The notes: generated from the letters alone by a model not told the origin. A stretch of DNA of 64,000 bases from Methylophaga sp. (GCA_002696735.1 NZSL01000017.1:40761-104760), one strand, 5' to 3'. Shown: positions 38,547 to 47,684, counted from the stretch's first letter. Translations and numbers: made by a program.

Positions 38547-38970
38547 AAAACGGTTTCACTACGGCCAGGATCATTACAGCAATTAAAATCAGTACAGGCA
38601 TTTCGTTAAACCAGCGATAAAACACGTGACTGTGTTGATTTTTATCCGCGGCAAACTGTTTAAGCATTCGTCCACACATACCATGATATGCAAACAGTAA
38701 TACCACCAGCGTTAGTTTGGCATGCAACCAGTGCATGGATTTTAATTGCTCCAGCGTGTAATAACTCATCAGCCAGATCCCCAGAACCAAAGCAACAATG
38801 GCACTTGGTGTCATGATGCCCCGGTAGAGTTTGCGCTCCATAATTTTAAAACGATCCCTGCCTTCCTGGTCTTCACACATGGCGTGGTACACATACAGCC
38901 TTGGTAAATAAAACAATGCGGCAAACCAGGTGACAACCGCCATTAAATGGAACGCTTTTACCCATAACAT
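38545..38970 (-). CDS. hemJ: Protoporphyrinogen IX oxidase HemJ
   Basis: HemJ is the membrane enzyme that oxidises protoporphyrinogen IX in bacteria that lack HemG and HemY. It has 141 residues with four membrane segments. Family signs are WVKAFHLMAVVTWFAALFYLPRLYVYHA at the N-terminus with the conserved His, WLHAKLTLVVLLFAYHGMCG in the middle, and FYRWFNEMPVLILIAVMI at the end. It is a single gene, convergent with dolP and divergent from the PilZ gene. No other haem genes are nearby. Confidence 0.9.
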   Translation of the reverse strand: MLWVKAFHLMAVVTWFAALFYLPRLYVYHAMCEDQEGRDRFKIMERKLYRGIMTPSAIVALVLGIWLMSYYTLEQLKSMHWLHAKLTLVVLLFAYHGMCGRMLKQFAADKNQHSHVFYRWFNEMPVLILIAVMILAVVKPF

Positions 38971-39031
38971 CTGCTATGACTCCTTATCAAAAAGAATGAT
39001 AGTATCAGTCATATTAAACTGGAGATCACCG

Positions 39032-39409
39032 ATGTCGGATGAACGAAGATATTTTAGTCGAATCCCTTTTACGGCGAATGCTCATATTTTAACGACTGAG
39101 GGTGATATGTATCTGAATTGTCGGGTCATTGATGTGTCACTTAATGGGCTGTTGATTGGCCGGCCAGAAAACTGGGCAGGCAAACTGACAGATCATTTTA
39201 CCGTTGATTTGTTGCTCGACGAGGCACAGGTGGTGATTAAAATGCAGGCAGAAATGGCGCATATGGATGCCAACAGCATCGGTTTTCATTGCAAACTAAT
39301 CGACCTTGACAGCATTACCCACCTGAAAAAACTGGTGGAATTAAATCTCGCTGACGAAGGCTTACTGCATCGCGAACTCTCGGCCTTAGTGGATATGCCC
39401 GAAAACTGA
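39032..39409 (+). CDS. PilZ-domain protein (c-di-GMP binding)
   Basis: This 125-residue single-domain protein starts at the ATG at 39032, with GGAG eight bases upstream; the longer frame to 38930 overlaps hemJ. The c-di-GMP-binding elements of PilZ are visible: RRYFSRIPF (RxxxR) near the N-terminus and DVSLNGLLIG (D/NxSxxG) near residue 39. It should be a cytoplasmic receptor or adaptor for c-di-GMP. Its output is unknown. An EAL protein at 57988-58755 may degrade the same messenger. Confidence 0.88.
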   Translation: MSDERRYFSRIPFTANAHILTTEGDMYLNCRVIDVSLNGLLIGRPENWAGKLTDHFTVDLLLDEAQVVIKMQAEMAHMDANSIGFHCKLIDLDSITHLKKLVELNLADEGLLHRELSALVDMPEN

Positions 39410-39417
39410 AGCCGTAA

Positions 39418-40806
39418 TTACAACCAGCCATCTTTCAGTGCGTCAATGGCCTGTTGCAAATGATGTACAGCAATAACTTTAAGCCCTGGAATTGCTTTTC
39501 TTGGCGCATTGGCTGCAGGAACAAGTGCCACTTTAAAGCCATGTTTTCCTGCATCACGGATCCGTTCTTCCCCGGCCTGAACTGGCCGAATTTCTCCGGT
39601 TAGCCCCACTTCACCAAACACCACCCAGTCCTGCGGTATGGCTTTATTTCGTAAACTGGAAATCACCGCTGTCAGCACTGCCAGATCGGCACCGGTTTCG
39701 CTTAATTTCACGCCACCCACAACATTGATAAATACATCCTGATCATGGCAGGTAATACCACCATGTCTGTGTAGAATTGCCAATAACATGGCCAGACGAT
39801 TTTGTTCCAGGCCGACTGAAACACGTCGTGGATTGCCCAACGGACTTTCATCAACCAGAGCCTGGACTTCAACCAGCATTGGCCGGCTGCCTTCTCGAAT
39901 CACTGTAATCATACTGCCAGGAACGGCTTTTTCGCCTCGCGACAGAAATATCGCTGAAGGATTACTGACTTCTTTCAGGCCCAGCTCGGTCATGGCAAAT
40001 ACGCCGAGTTCATTGACCGCGCCAAAGCGGTTTTTGACAGCACGTAAAATACGGAACCGTGTCGAACTGTCACCTTCAAAATACAATACGGTATCAACCA
40101 TATGCTCCAAAACCCTTGGCCCGGCTAAAGCTCCTTGCTTGGTAACATGTCCCACCAGAATCATCGTGATGCCACTGGATTTGGCAAACCTTACCAACTG
40201 GGCTGCACTTTCACGCACCTGTGCCACTGTTCCGGGCGCCGATTGCAACAATTCGGTAAATACCGTTTGAATCGAATCAATAACCATCACCTGCGGTTGA
40301 CGCTGATGAGCAATAGCCATCATTTGTTCGGCATGAGTCTCTGCCAGTAAATCAACCGGGGTTTCCTGCAACTGTAAGCGTTCAGCACGCAAACGAATTT
40401 GCTGTAACGATTCTTCCCCACTGATATAAAGCGGATTAATACCACTAAGCTCGGCCATACTAGCCATAGCTTGCAGTAATAGAGTTGACTTACCAATCCC
40501 GGGATCGCCACCAATAAGCACGACAGAACCGGTTACCAGCCCGCCACCCAGAACCCGATCCAATTCCGGCAGTCCGGTAGACCAACGCACTGCCTGTTCA
40601 GAAGTAATGCTTTTTAATGCCTGTACAGTATTTTGTTGCTGGCCGGCATAACCCGTATGTTTGTTCATTGCCGTAGAAGGTTTGGCGCTACTCTGCACGG
40701 ATTCTTCAAGACTGTTCCATGCACCGCAATCTGCACAGCGCCCAGCCCATTGTGGGGTCTGAGCGCCACACTCACGGCAGACATACACTCGCTTGGCTTT
40801 AGCCAT
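39418..40806 (-). CDS. radA: DNA repair protein RadA
   Basis: RadA is a RecA-like ATPase that promotes branch migration and processing of recombination intermediates. It has 462 residues: an N-terminal zinc finger (CRECGAQTPQWAGRCADCG), the ATPase core with GGDPGIGKSTLL, the RadA-specific KNRFG motif (AVKNRFGAVNELGVF), and a C-terminal Lon-protease-like domain without the catalytic serine dyad. Its start overlaps the end of alr by 8 bases. Confidence 0.97.
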   Translation of the reverse strand: MAKAKRVYVCRECGAQTPQWAGRCADCGAWNSLEESVQSSAKPSTAMNKHTGYAGQQQNTVQALKSITSEQAVRWSTGLPELDRVLGGGLVTGSVVLIGGDPGIGKSTLLLQAMASMAELSGINPLYISGEESLQQIRLRAERLQLQETPVDLLAETHAEQMMAIAHQRQPQVMVIDSIQTVFTELLQSAPGTVAQVRESAAQLVRFAKSSGITMILVGHVTKQGALAGPRVLEHMVDTVLYFEGDSSTRFRILRAVKNRFGAVNELGVFAMTELGLKEVSNPSAIFLSRGEKAVPGSMITVIREGSRPMLVEVQALVDESPLGNPRRVSVGLEQNRLAMLLAILHRHGGITCHDQDVFINVVGGVKLSETGADLAVLTAVISSLRNKAIPQDWVVFGEVGLTGEIRPVQAGEERIRDAGKHGFKVALVPAANAPRKAIPGLKVIAVHHLQQAIDALKDGWL

Positions 40807-41887
40807 TCAAATATTCCCTTTGAACTCTCGGTGTCACACAGGTTAATAATTCATAGGGTATGGTTCCGGCTTTATCGGCTAACCATTCAACCGCCAACTC
40901 GTTGGCCCCCCAGATAATCACCTCATCATCCAGTTGCGCCTGGGGACAATCATTCAGATTGACGCAGACGGTATCCATCGAGACGCGACCAATAATCGGC
41001 ACATCTTTACCTCGAATCAAGACTTTGCCAAGATTGGATAAATGACGACTGTAGCCATCACCGTAACCGATGCTGACCACGCCCATACGCACGGGTTTAT
41101 CAGCGGTCCACTGACCGCCATAGCCGACTTCATCCCCAGCTTTTAATTGCTGCGTCGCAATCAATTTGGAGATCAATTGCATGACCGGCTTGAGTCCAAC
41201 ATCAGCCCCTGATTTATTGGCAAATGGTGAGGCGCCATACAACATCAGACCGGGCCTTATCCAGTCATAATGCGATTCAGGCAAACTTATAATCGCTGCT
41301 GAATTAGCCATACACACTGGCAAGCCTGTTGTTTCAGCCAGATTTTTCATAACCGTTAATTGTTGAATATTACGTCCATCATTTAATACATCCGAGTTGG
41401 CAAAATGACTCATTAAACCAAGCTTGCTCACCAGATCTGAACGTTGTTCAAGTGCATCAATAATCTTTATTACGTCCTGTTGCGGTAAACCTAGACGGTG
41501 CATACCGGTTTCCAACATCAGCCATAAAAAAGGTAATGGCTGATGGATTTGCGCTTTTAATAAAAACTCAAGATGCTGTTGCTGATGCAAGACCGGCGTC
41601 AACTCAAATTCAGCAGCCAACTGCCATTCTTCTAGGGTGCTGACACCTTCAAAAATGGTAATCGGCTGGACAAATCCATGTTTTCGTAAGGTTAATGCTT
41701 CACTAAATCGGGCCACTGCAAATGCATCACTTTGCATGAGCGCCTGAGCAACCTGAATGACGCCGTGCCCGTAAGCATCAGCTTTAATGACCGACATCAC
41801 TTTACTGTTTGGGGCGAAATGACGAACTTGTTGCAGATTATGTTTCAGTGCTGCCAGATCGATTCGGGCAAACGGATAGCGACTCAC
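40799..41887 (-). CDS. alr: Alanine racemase
   Basis: The enzyme supplies D-alanine for DdlB and MurF in the same window. It has 362 residues with the PLP-binding lysine in VIKADAYGHG near residue 34, the second base Tyr region in VSIGYGDGYSRHL, and RVSMDTVCVNL. It lies between dnaB and radA, overlapping both; dnaB-alr adjacency is common in gammaproteobacteria. Confidence 0.97.
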   Translation of the reverse strand: MSRYPFARIDLAALKHNLQQVRHFAPNSKVMSVIKADAYGHGVIQVAQALMQSDAFAVARFSEALTLRKHGFVQPITIFEGVSTLEEWQLAAEFELTPVLHQQQHLEFLLKAQIHQPLPFLWLMLETGMHRLGLPQQDVIKIIDALEQRSDLVSKLGLMSHFANSDVLNDGRNIQQLTVMKNLAETTGLPVCMANSAAIISLPESHYDWIRPGLMLYGASPFANKSGADVGLKPVMQLISKLIATQQLKAGDEVGYGGQWTADKPVRMGVVSIGYGDGYSRHLSNLGKVLIRGKDVPIIGRVSMDTVCVNLNDCPQAQLDDEVIIWGANELAVEWLADKAGTIPYELLTCVTPRVQREYLNG

Positions 41888-43296
41888 GATTCATTATCAC
41901 CGTAATCTTGGTAGTACGCAGGGGCAAAGTTTTCAAACCGGGTGTATTTGCCCTGAAAGGTTAATGCCACGGTGCCAATAGGACCGTTACGCTGTTTACT
42001 GATGATGATTTCAGCTTTGCCTTTTTCTGCAGAATCTTCGTTATACACTTCATCACGATAGATAAACACAATGATATCGGCATCCTGCTCAATCGCACCT
42101 GACTCACGTAGATCCGACATAACCGGACGTTTATTTGGTCGCTGCTCCAGTGAACGGTTTAACTGGGATAACGCAATCACCGGCACATTGAGCTCTTTGG
42201 CCAGTGCTTTTAATGAACGGGAAATTTCTGAAATCTCATTGGTACGATTTTCTGCCTGACGACCGTTGGCACTGCCACTCATTAGCTGCAGGTAATCGAC
42301 AATGATCAAACTCAGGCCATGCTCACGTTTTAAACGTCTCGCCCGGGCTCTCAGTTCAGAGGGAGTCAAACCACCGGTATCATCAATAAACAACGGAGCT
42401 TCATTTAATAACGCTATGGCTGAGGTTAAGCGTGGCCAGTCATCATCGTTTAATCGACCAGTACGTAAACGATGCTGATCGATTCGACCTAGCGAAGACA
42501 ACATCCGCATTGCTAATGAGTCAGCAGGCATTTCCATACTGAATACGGCAACGGGCTGTTTGCTGTGAATCGCGGCATTTTCAGCAATATTCATTGCAAA
42601 GGTGGTTTTACCCATCGACGGTCGACCAGCGATAATGACCAGATCGGCAGGCTGTAAACCAGATGTCTGATCATCAAAATCAATAAAGCCGGTTGGTAAA
42701 CCGGTGATACCGCTATCCTGTTCAAACAGCGTATCAATTTTATCGACGACCTTACTCAGAACATCTTTGACCTGAATAAACCCCCCGCCACGTTTGGCAC
42801 CTTTTTCTGCGATTTCAAAAACGCGTCGCTCAGCAGTATCGAGCATTTCTTCGCTATTACGGCCTTCAGGCGTAAATGCCATATTAGCAATATTATTACC
42901 AATCTGGATAAGCTGACGCAGAATCGAACGTTCACGAACGATCGAGGCGTAGGCTTTGATATTTGCAGCACTGGGAGTATTGCGCGCTAAGGCACCGAGA
43001 TAAGCCAATTCACCGACTTTATCCAGTTCACCGCGCTGATTGTGCCATTCTGCCAACGTGATCACGTCTACAGGATTGGCTTGTTCCATTAATTCGGCTA
43101 TGCCACGGAAAATAAGTTGATGGTCGTGACGATAGAAGTCCTGCTCAACCAGGAGATCAGATACCTGTTCCCAGGCACTGTTATCAAGCATCAAGCCGCC
43201 TAAGACCGATTGTTCAGCTTCAACTGAATGCGGCGGGACCTTCAGGGCCTGAGTTGCGCTGTCTTGATAGCTTTCTGGATAAGTTATCTGTTCCAC
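41884..43296 (-). CDS. dnaB: Replicative DNA helicase DnaB
   Basis: DnaB unwinds DNA at the replication fork as a hexamer. It has 470 residues: the N-terminal helical domain (HSVEAEQSVLGGLMLDN), linker, and RecA-like domain with GRPSMGKTTFAMN and VDYLQLMSG, then LSQLNRSLEQRPNKRP and SGAIEQDADIIVFIYRDEVY. No intein is present. It lies downstream of the ribosomal genes but behind a probable terminator. A DciA loader gene is also in this window. Confidence 0.98.
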   Translation of the reverse strand: MEQITYPESYQDSATQALKVPPHSVEAEQSVLGGLMLDNSAWEQVSDLLVEQDFYRHDHQLIFRGIAELMEQANPVDVITLAEWHNQRGELDKVGELAYLGALARNTPSAANIKAYASIVRERSILRQLIQIGNNIANMAFTPEGRNSEEMLDTAERRVFEIAEKGAKRGGGFIQVKDVLSKVVDKIDTLFEQDSGITGLPTGFIDFDDQTSGLQPADLVIIAGRPSMGKTTFAMNIAENAAIHSKQPVAVFSMEMPADSLAMRMLSSLGRIDQHRLRTGRLNDDDWPRLTSAIALLNEAPLFIDDTGGLTPSELRARARRLKREHGLSLIIVDYLQLMSGSANGRQAENRTNEISEISRSLKALAKELNVPVIALSQLNRSLEQRPNKRPVMSDLRESGAIEQDADIIVFIYRDEVYNEDSAEKGKAEIIISKQRNGPIGTVALTFQGKYTRFENFAPAYYQDYGDNES

Positions 43297-43357
43297 AGCA
43301 TTCGTCCAAGCTGGTTAAACAAGCATTTGATTCAATATTAGCGAATCACAAAATTAC

Positions 43358-43381
43358 TGGGACATGGAACACCATGTCCCA
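43358..43381 (-). terminator. Probable terminator after rplI
   Basis: TGGGACATGG and CCATGTCCCA form an exact 10-bp stem around a 4-base loop. On the minus strand it is followed by GTAATTTTG, an imperfect U-run. It lies 16 bases after the rplI stop, so it likely ends the ribosomal operon before dnaB. Confidence 0.6.
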
Positions 43382-43396
43382 ATTTTTAACTAATTT

Positions 43397-43942
43397 TTAC
43401 TGCTCTTGCTCTTTGGCAATCGCTTCTGCTTCTTCACGTGCAGCATCACGTGCTTTACGAGCTTCTTCAGCAGCAGCAATGGCAGCCAGCTCAGCTTCAG
43501 AAGTGATATTGACTTTCACACTCACAACAACATCAGCATGCAATTGCACATCAATGTTGTATTCACCAGTGTGGCGTAAAGGCCCTGTTGGTAAACGGAC
43601 TTCATTACGGTCTACATCAGCGCCTTTTGCATTGACCGCATCAGCGATTTCTGCAGCAGTAACCGAACCGAATAATTTACCTTCAACACCAGCGTTAGCC
43701 ATGATATCGACTTCACCAGCTGCAACCAGCTTTTTCTCACGTTCCTGAGCTGCAGTAAGTAATTTGGCAGCAGCCGCTTCAAGTTCAGCGCGACGAGCTT
43801 CAAATTTTTCTCTGTTGTTTTTGTTGGCAGGCAAAGCCTTACCCGCAGGAACCAGGAAGTTACGACCATAGCCAGCTTTTACACTAACTTCATCACCCAG
43901 ATTACCCAGCTTTTGAACTTTTTCCAGCAAAATTACTTGCAT
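43397..43942 (-). CDS. rplI: 50S ribosomal protein L9 with C-terminal extension
   Basis: L9 binds 23S rRNA through its N-terminal domain and reaches towards the next ribosome through a long helix. From the ATG at 43942 ([13 protein letters not shown]; the frame starts five codons earlier) it has 181 residues, against about 149 in E. coli. The extra 32 residues at the end are charged and rich in Ala, Glu and Lys ([19 protein letters not shown]), likely a helix. The N-terminal [13 protein letters not shown] and the C-terminal domain (about 80-148) look normal. It is the last gene of the rpsF operon. Confidence 0.95.
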   Translation of the reverse strand: MQVILLEKVQKLGNLGDEVSVKAGYGRNFLVPAGKALPANKNNREKFEARRAELEAAAAKLLTAAQEREKKLVAAGEVDIMANAGVEGKLFGSVTAAEIADAVNAKGADVDRNEVRLPTGPLRHTGEYNIDVQLHADVVVSVKVNITSEAELAAIAAAEEARKARDAAREEAEAIAKEQEQ

Positions 43943-43990
43943 CGTTCTAACCCTCATTCGCAGTCTCAGACTGCTTATAAAATAACCGCG

Positions 43991-44899
43991 TTACGCGATT
44001 GCGCGTTTGCGAAAATTAAACCATTGTTCCAATATGCCCAGTGTGGCAGTTAAAATCATCATTTGTGGCAGCATTAACACCATCAGCACATACATTACGA
44101 CTAACCAGGCGACCGACTTTTGTTTCAATCGAACGATTGCATGTGCAACCGCAATACCTTGTAATGCAAAAAGCACTAACAGCACCGGTAAACAATCAAC
44201 CAGCAACGTCAAAGACCCCGCCATTCCAGTCAGGGAAAGCCCCATCAAGACGGCTGTCACAGTCGCCAGTGTTTTACCCAGAGTAATCTGAGTAAACTCA
44301 CTGCCAAATGCACCCTCGTTATATAACGAGGCTTGCCATGCACGGCCAATCAAAATGCCCAGAATAATATTGACACTTACTGCTGCGGCAATCAGACCGG
44401 TCATCATGCTGGCCATTTGTACCAGAAAGTTTTGCGTTTCTGTGGCGTTCATCTGCCAACCGGATTGTTCAGATAGTAATTGAACAAATGGTGTCAGCAT
44501 TTCCTGCCACCACAATGCCGGATTAGGCAAAAAGATATGTGATATCAGTACCACCAGAATACCGACTCCGGCCGCAGCCAGAAGCGCCCGTTCCAAAGAA
44601 CGACTGTAACCCAGCACCAGGGTCACCAGATAAGCCGGTAACCAACTGGTCAGCAATAACGCCAATGCAATCCAGAGTTGTCCGAATAACAGTCCGGCGA
44701 CGGCAGCAAACACTACCAAGGTTGCGGCCATTACCCGGAGGCCTTCTTGAGGGCCTACACGTAATGTGGCCAGCACAATTACCCCGCTAGCGAGATAATT
44801 GAGTGGTGGGAGCAACATTGCAGCGACCGATAGCAAAGCAGCTGCCAAAGCAGCCTGCCAGCGACCTTTCATTGCAAAATCAGCGATTCCCCGCAACAT
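43991..44899 (-). CDS. DUF2232 family integral membrane protein
   Basis: This 302-residue protein has about eight hydrophobic segments and belongs by position and pattern to the DUF2232 (YybS-like) group, of unknown function. It is often found between rpsR and rplI in gammaproteobacteria, as here. The conserved parts include PLNYLASGVIVLATLRVGPQEGL near the start and the C-terminal LKQKSVAWLVVMYVLMVLMLPQM stretch. A role as an S-component-like transporter part has been proposed for relatives, but nothing here decides it. Confidence 0.75.
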   Translation of the reverse strand: MLRGIADFAMKGRWQAALAAALLSVAAMLLPPLNYLASGVIVLATLRVGPQEGLRVMAATLVVFAAVAGLLFGQLWIALALLLTSWLPAYLVTLVLGYSRSLERALLAAAGVGILVVLISHIFLPNPALWWQEMLTPFVQLLSEQSGWQMNATETQNFLVQMASMMTGLIAAAVSVNIILGILIGRAWQASLYNEGAFGSEFTQITLGKTLATVTAVLMGLSLTGMAGSLTLLVDCLPVLLVLFALQGIAVAHAIVRLKQKSVAWLVVMYVLMVLMLPQMMILTATLGILEQWFNFRKRAIA

Positions 44900-44936
44900 A
44901 ATATTTTGATCTTAACCTTACAACTGAAAAGCTAAA

Positions 44937-45164
44937 TTACTTGTGCATGTCACAGTAAGGCAGCAATGCCAGAAACCGTGCACGTTTGACACAAGTTGAC
45001 AGCTGACGCTGGAAACGAGCTTTAGTACCGGTAATACGACTTGGAACGATCTTGCCTGTTTCAGTAACGAAATTCTTAAGCAGGTTTACGTCTTTATAAT
45101 CGATTTGTTTCACACCTTCAGCGGTGAAACGACAAAATTTTCTACGTCTGAAAAAACGTGCCAT
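44937..45164 (-). CDS. rpsR: 30S ribosomal protein S18
   Basis: S18 binds the platform of the 30S subunit together with S6. It has 75 residues, the family length, with [14 protein letters not shown] and [27 protein letters not shown]. It lies 15 bases after rpsF. No priB is found between rpsF and rpsR, unlike in enterobacteria. Confidence 0.99.
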   Translation of the reverse strand: MARFFRRRKFCRFTAEGVKQIDYKDVNLLKNFVTETGKIVPSRITGTKARFQRQLSTCVKRARFLALLPYCDMHK

Positions 45165-45179
45165 CGTGATATCTCCTGA

Positions 45180-45524
45180 TTAGGCTTTTGAAGCGGGTTT
45201 TTCGTCGTCTTTGCGCATCATAGGAGAAGCTTCTGTAACAGCTTCGTCCATGCTGACAACAAGGTGACGGATAACGGCATCATTAAAACGGAAAGCAGTT
45301 GTGACTTCGTTCAATTGCTCAACATCACATTCAACATTCATCAACACATAATGTGCTTTGTGAACTTTGTTGATTGGATAGGCCAATTGACGGCGGCCCC
45401 AGTCTTCCAGACGGTGAACCTGACCACCAGCAGCGGTCAAAGTTTGGGTATAGCGCTCGATCATACCGGGCACTTGTTCGCTCTGATCAGGGTGGACCAG
45501 AAACACGATTTCGTAATGTCTCAA
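45180..45524 (-). CDS. rpsF: 30S ribosomal protein S6
   Basis: S6 forms a pair with S18 on the 30S platform. It has 114 residues ([45 protein letters not shown]). The start codon is TTG at 45524, since no ATG fits and the next residues match the family exactly; GAGGAG lies six bases upstream. The leader can fold into the motif bound by the S6:S18 pair, which would regulate the operon. The C-terminal tail is charged and poorly conserved, as usual. Confidence 0.98.
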   Translation of the reverse strand: MRHYEIVFLVHPDQSEQVPGMIERYTQTLTAAGGQVHRLEDWGRRQLAYPINKVHKAHYVLMNVECDVEQLNEVTTAFRFNDAVIRHLVVSMDEAVTEASPMMRKDDEKPASKA

Positions 45525-45530
45525 TTTGAG

Positions 45531-45578
45531 CTCCTCACGGTTTATACAGCTTGCTGAAAAATTTCAGAAAGCAAGGAG
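45531..45578 (-). promoter_or_regulatory. Candidate S6:S18-binding leader motif of rpsF
   Basis: On the minus strand CTCC (45578-45575) can pair with GGAG of the ribosome site (45534-45531). Inside it is a second stem, GCTT-T-CTGAA against TTCAG-C-AAGC. The two are separated by an uneven internal loop that contains a CCG (plus 45538-45540) on the 3' side. The known S6:S18 autoregulatory motif has this layout with an essential CCG, and here it would hide the ribosome site. Confidence 0.5.
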
Positions 45579-45603
45579 TTTTACCTATCAAAGGCAATCT
45601 GGC

Positions 45604-45633
45604 ATTTTACTTTATTTTACTACCTGCTCACAA
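45604..45633 (-). promoter_or_regulatory. Candidate promoter of the rpsF operon
   Basis: Minus-strand TTGTGA (plus 45628-45633) and TAAAAT (plus 45604-45609) are 18 bases apart. The -35 overlaps the rlmB stop codon. The leader to the TTG start would be about 75 bases, long enough to hold the folded motif. Confidence 0.4.
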
Positions 45634-46446
45634 GCGGCGTTGACGATCCGCTTCAAATAAGCAGACGCCTGCAGCAACAGATACGTTGAGACTCTCGGCG
45701 GCTCCCTGCATCGGGATATACATAACCTGATCACAATGATCTCTGGTCAACCTGCGAATACCCTGCCCTTCAGCTCCCAAGATGATCGCTAACGGCCCCT
45801 TGAGATCGGCTTGGTAAAGACTTAACTCGCTCTCCCCAGATGTGCCGACCAGCCAGATCCCTCTTTGCTGCAGATCCCTTAATACCCGCGCAAGATTGGT
45901 CACCTGAATAAACGGCAGGCGCTCAGCAGCACCACTGGAAATTTTGATTGCTGTCGGCGTTAACCCTGAGGCACGATCTTTGGGTGCAATCACGGCATGC
46001 GCTCCGGCCGCCTCCGCGGTACGCAGACATGCGCCCAGATTATGAGGATCCTGGACACCATCCAGAATCAACAAAAACGGTGTTTGCTGTAAATTATCCA
46101 GTATTGTGTCTAGATCCGTTTCATCCAACACAGCTAATGGATGACAGCGGGCAACACAGCCCTGATGACGACTTTCCGGCACCATATCATCCAGTTGATG
46201 ACGTTGGGTTTTATGTAAACGAATCCCCTGATCGCCAGCCAGCTTGTAAATGGTCTCCACACGTTGATCATGGCGTTCGTCAGCCACCCAGATTTCGGCC
46301 ACACGTGAAACAGGCGACTCAAGAGCCGCCTGTACCGCATGTAAACCAAAAATCAAATCCTGAGATGGTGCCTGATTTCTTTCTGATGTGCCTTTACGGC
46401 GTTTGGTAGGCTTCAGCTTCCTGTCCCTCAACAATAGGTTTAACAA
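45628..46446 (-). CDS. rlmB: 23S rRNA (guanosine2251-2'-O)-methyltransferase RlmB
   Basis: RlmB methylates the ribose of G2251 in 23S rRNA; it is a SPOUT enzyme. The core from LIFGLHAVQAALES on equals the E. coli protein in length (about 242 residues). SPOUT motifs are LILDGVQDPHNLGACLRTAEA, IKISSGAAERLPF, ILGAEGQGIRRLTRDHCD and IPMQGAAESLNVSVAAGV. The annotated TTG at 46446 adds a basic stretch (KPTKRRKGTSERNQAPSQ) and overlaps the previous gene by 53 bases. The true start is uncertain; TTG at 46356 would remove the overlap but lacks a well-spaced ribosome site. Confidence 0.9.
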   Translation of the reverse strand: MLNLLLRDRKLKPTKRRKGTSERNQAPSQDLIFGLHAVQAALESPVSRVAEIWVADERHDQRVETIYKLAGDQGIRLHKTQRHQLDDMVPESRHQGCVARCHPLAVLDETDLDTILDNLQQTPFLLILDGVQDPHNLGACLRTAEAAGAHAVIAPKDRASGLTPTAIKISSGAAERLPFIQVTNLARVLRDLQQRGIWLVGTSGESELSLYQADLKGPLAIILGAEGQGIRRLTRDHCDQVMYIPMQGAAESLNVSVAAGVCLFEADRQRRL

Positions 46447-47074
46447 TAATTTCTACACGACGATTCAACTGTCGCCCGGCTTCGGTATCATTTGTGGCTC
46501 GCGGCTCAAGTTCACCACGGCCCATTGGTACCAGACGTTCTTTCAGCACACCTCGTGACGCAAAGTAGTTTGTTACCGATTGCGCCCGGCGTTCAGAAAG
46601 TTGCTGATTATAACTTTCTGAACCTTTGCTGTCGGTATGTCCAATGACATGAATTATCGTTTTCGGATAACGCTGCAACACATCAGCGACTTTATTCAGA
46701 GTCGGTTCAAAGGCAGGTTTGATGGCTGAGCTGTCAAAGTCAAAAGAGACTTCATTAGAAATATCAATTTTTAAGGATTCATCCTGCAATTGTTGAATTT
46801 GCAATTCATTGCGCGCCTGTTCATCGGCCAGCGCCTGATTCATTTCACGCTGCTGATTATCCATATATCGACCAACACCTGCACCTGCCAGAGTACCTAC
46901 TGCGGCACCGGCAATAACACCACCAGCTCCATCATCAATCGCGTACCCGATTATTGATCCTGCAGCTGCGCCAATGGCAGCGCCACGCTTAGTTCGCATG
47001 TTAGGATCATCTGCGGCACAACCAGACATCATGATTGCGGTTGAGATTGCTGAGACTAATAAAACTTTTTTCAT
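46394..47074 (-). CDS. OmpA-family lipoprotein with glycine-zipper domain (YiaD-like)
   Basis: This 226-residue outer-membrane lipoprotein has the lipobox MSGC with Cys19, a glycine-zipper segment (about 33-70: RGAAIGAAAGSIIGYAI, GGVIAGAAVGTLAGAGVGRY), a short coiled linker, and a C-terminal OmpA-like peptidoglycan-binding domain. That domain has FDFDSSAIKP, IHVIGHTDSKGSESYNQQLSERRAQ, and RGELEPRATNDTEAGRQLNRRVEI, with the conserved Asp and Arg that hold diaminopimelate. It tethers the outer membrane to the wall. It overlaps the assigned rlmB start. Confidence 0.9.
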   Translation of the reverse strand: MKKVLLVSAISTAIMMSGCAADDPNMRTKRGAAIGAAAGSIIGYAIDDGAGGVIAGAAVGTLAGAGVGRYMDNQQREMNQALADEQARNELQIQQLQDESLKIDISNEVSFDFDSSAIKPAFEPTLNKVADVLQRYPKTIIHVIGHTDSKGSESYNQQLSERRAQSVTNYFASRGVLKERLVPMGRGELEPRATNDTEAGRQLNRRVEIIVKPIVEGQEAEAYQTP

Positions 47075-47168
47075 TGTTATGACTCCTCACTATTGCGTTG
47101 CATTCTAGACCCTACGTCATATGGTGACTATACTTGTTTTTAATCTTTACATACGAGAACCACTGCTC

Positions 47169-47684
47169 ATGGACCGTGACTTTATTGCTGTCAGAATTGC
47201 CATCCTAACGGTTTCAGATACCCGGACTGAATCCGATGATGTATCAGGAAAAACCTTAAAAGACCGTTTGCTTGCTGCAGGCCATGAGCTGGCTGACAAA
47301 AAGATTGTTACAGATGATATTTATCAGATACGTTCTGTTATTTCGCAATGGATATGTGACGAAAAGGTGGACGTTATTATCACCACTGGTGGCACAGGAC
47401 TAACGGGTAGAGATGGCACACCGGAAGCTGTCAGTGTTTTATTTGATAAAGAAATCACCGGTTTTGGTGAGCTGTTCCGGCAGATTTCCTATGACATTAT
47501 TCGCACATCGACTGTGCAATCCAGAGCAATAGCCGGCGTGGCAAATGGCACGTTTATTTTTTGTCTGCCTGGTTCTTCAGGCGCTTGTAAAAACGCTTGG
47601 GATGATATTTTACAATACCAACTGGATGTTCGGCATCGTCCCTGCAATTTTGTTGAACTCATCCCACGATTGCGTGAGACATGA
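47169..47684 (+). CDS. moaB: Molybdenum cofactor biosynthesis protein MoaB
   Basis: MoaB/MogA-fold proteins act in the adenylylation step of molybdopterin before metal insertion; MoaB itself is of uncertain activity in E. coli. From the ATG at 47169 it has 171 residues (E. coli 170); the frame starts earlier at 47121 without added family sequence. Signs: RIAILTVSDTRTESDDVSGK, IITTGGTGLTGRDGTPEAV, and FCLPGSSGACKNAWDDIL. No other molybdopterin genes are in the window. It overlaps the next gene by four bases. Confidence 0.93.
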   Translation: MDRDFIAVRIAILTVSDTRTESDDVSGKTLKDRLLAAGHELADKKIVTDDIYQIRSVISQWICDEKVDVIITTGGTGLTGRDGTPEAVSVLFDKEITGFGELFRQISYDIIRTSTVQSRAIAGVANGTFIFCLPGSSGACKNAWDDILQYQLDVRHRPCNFVELIPRLRET

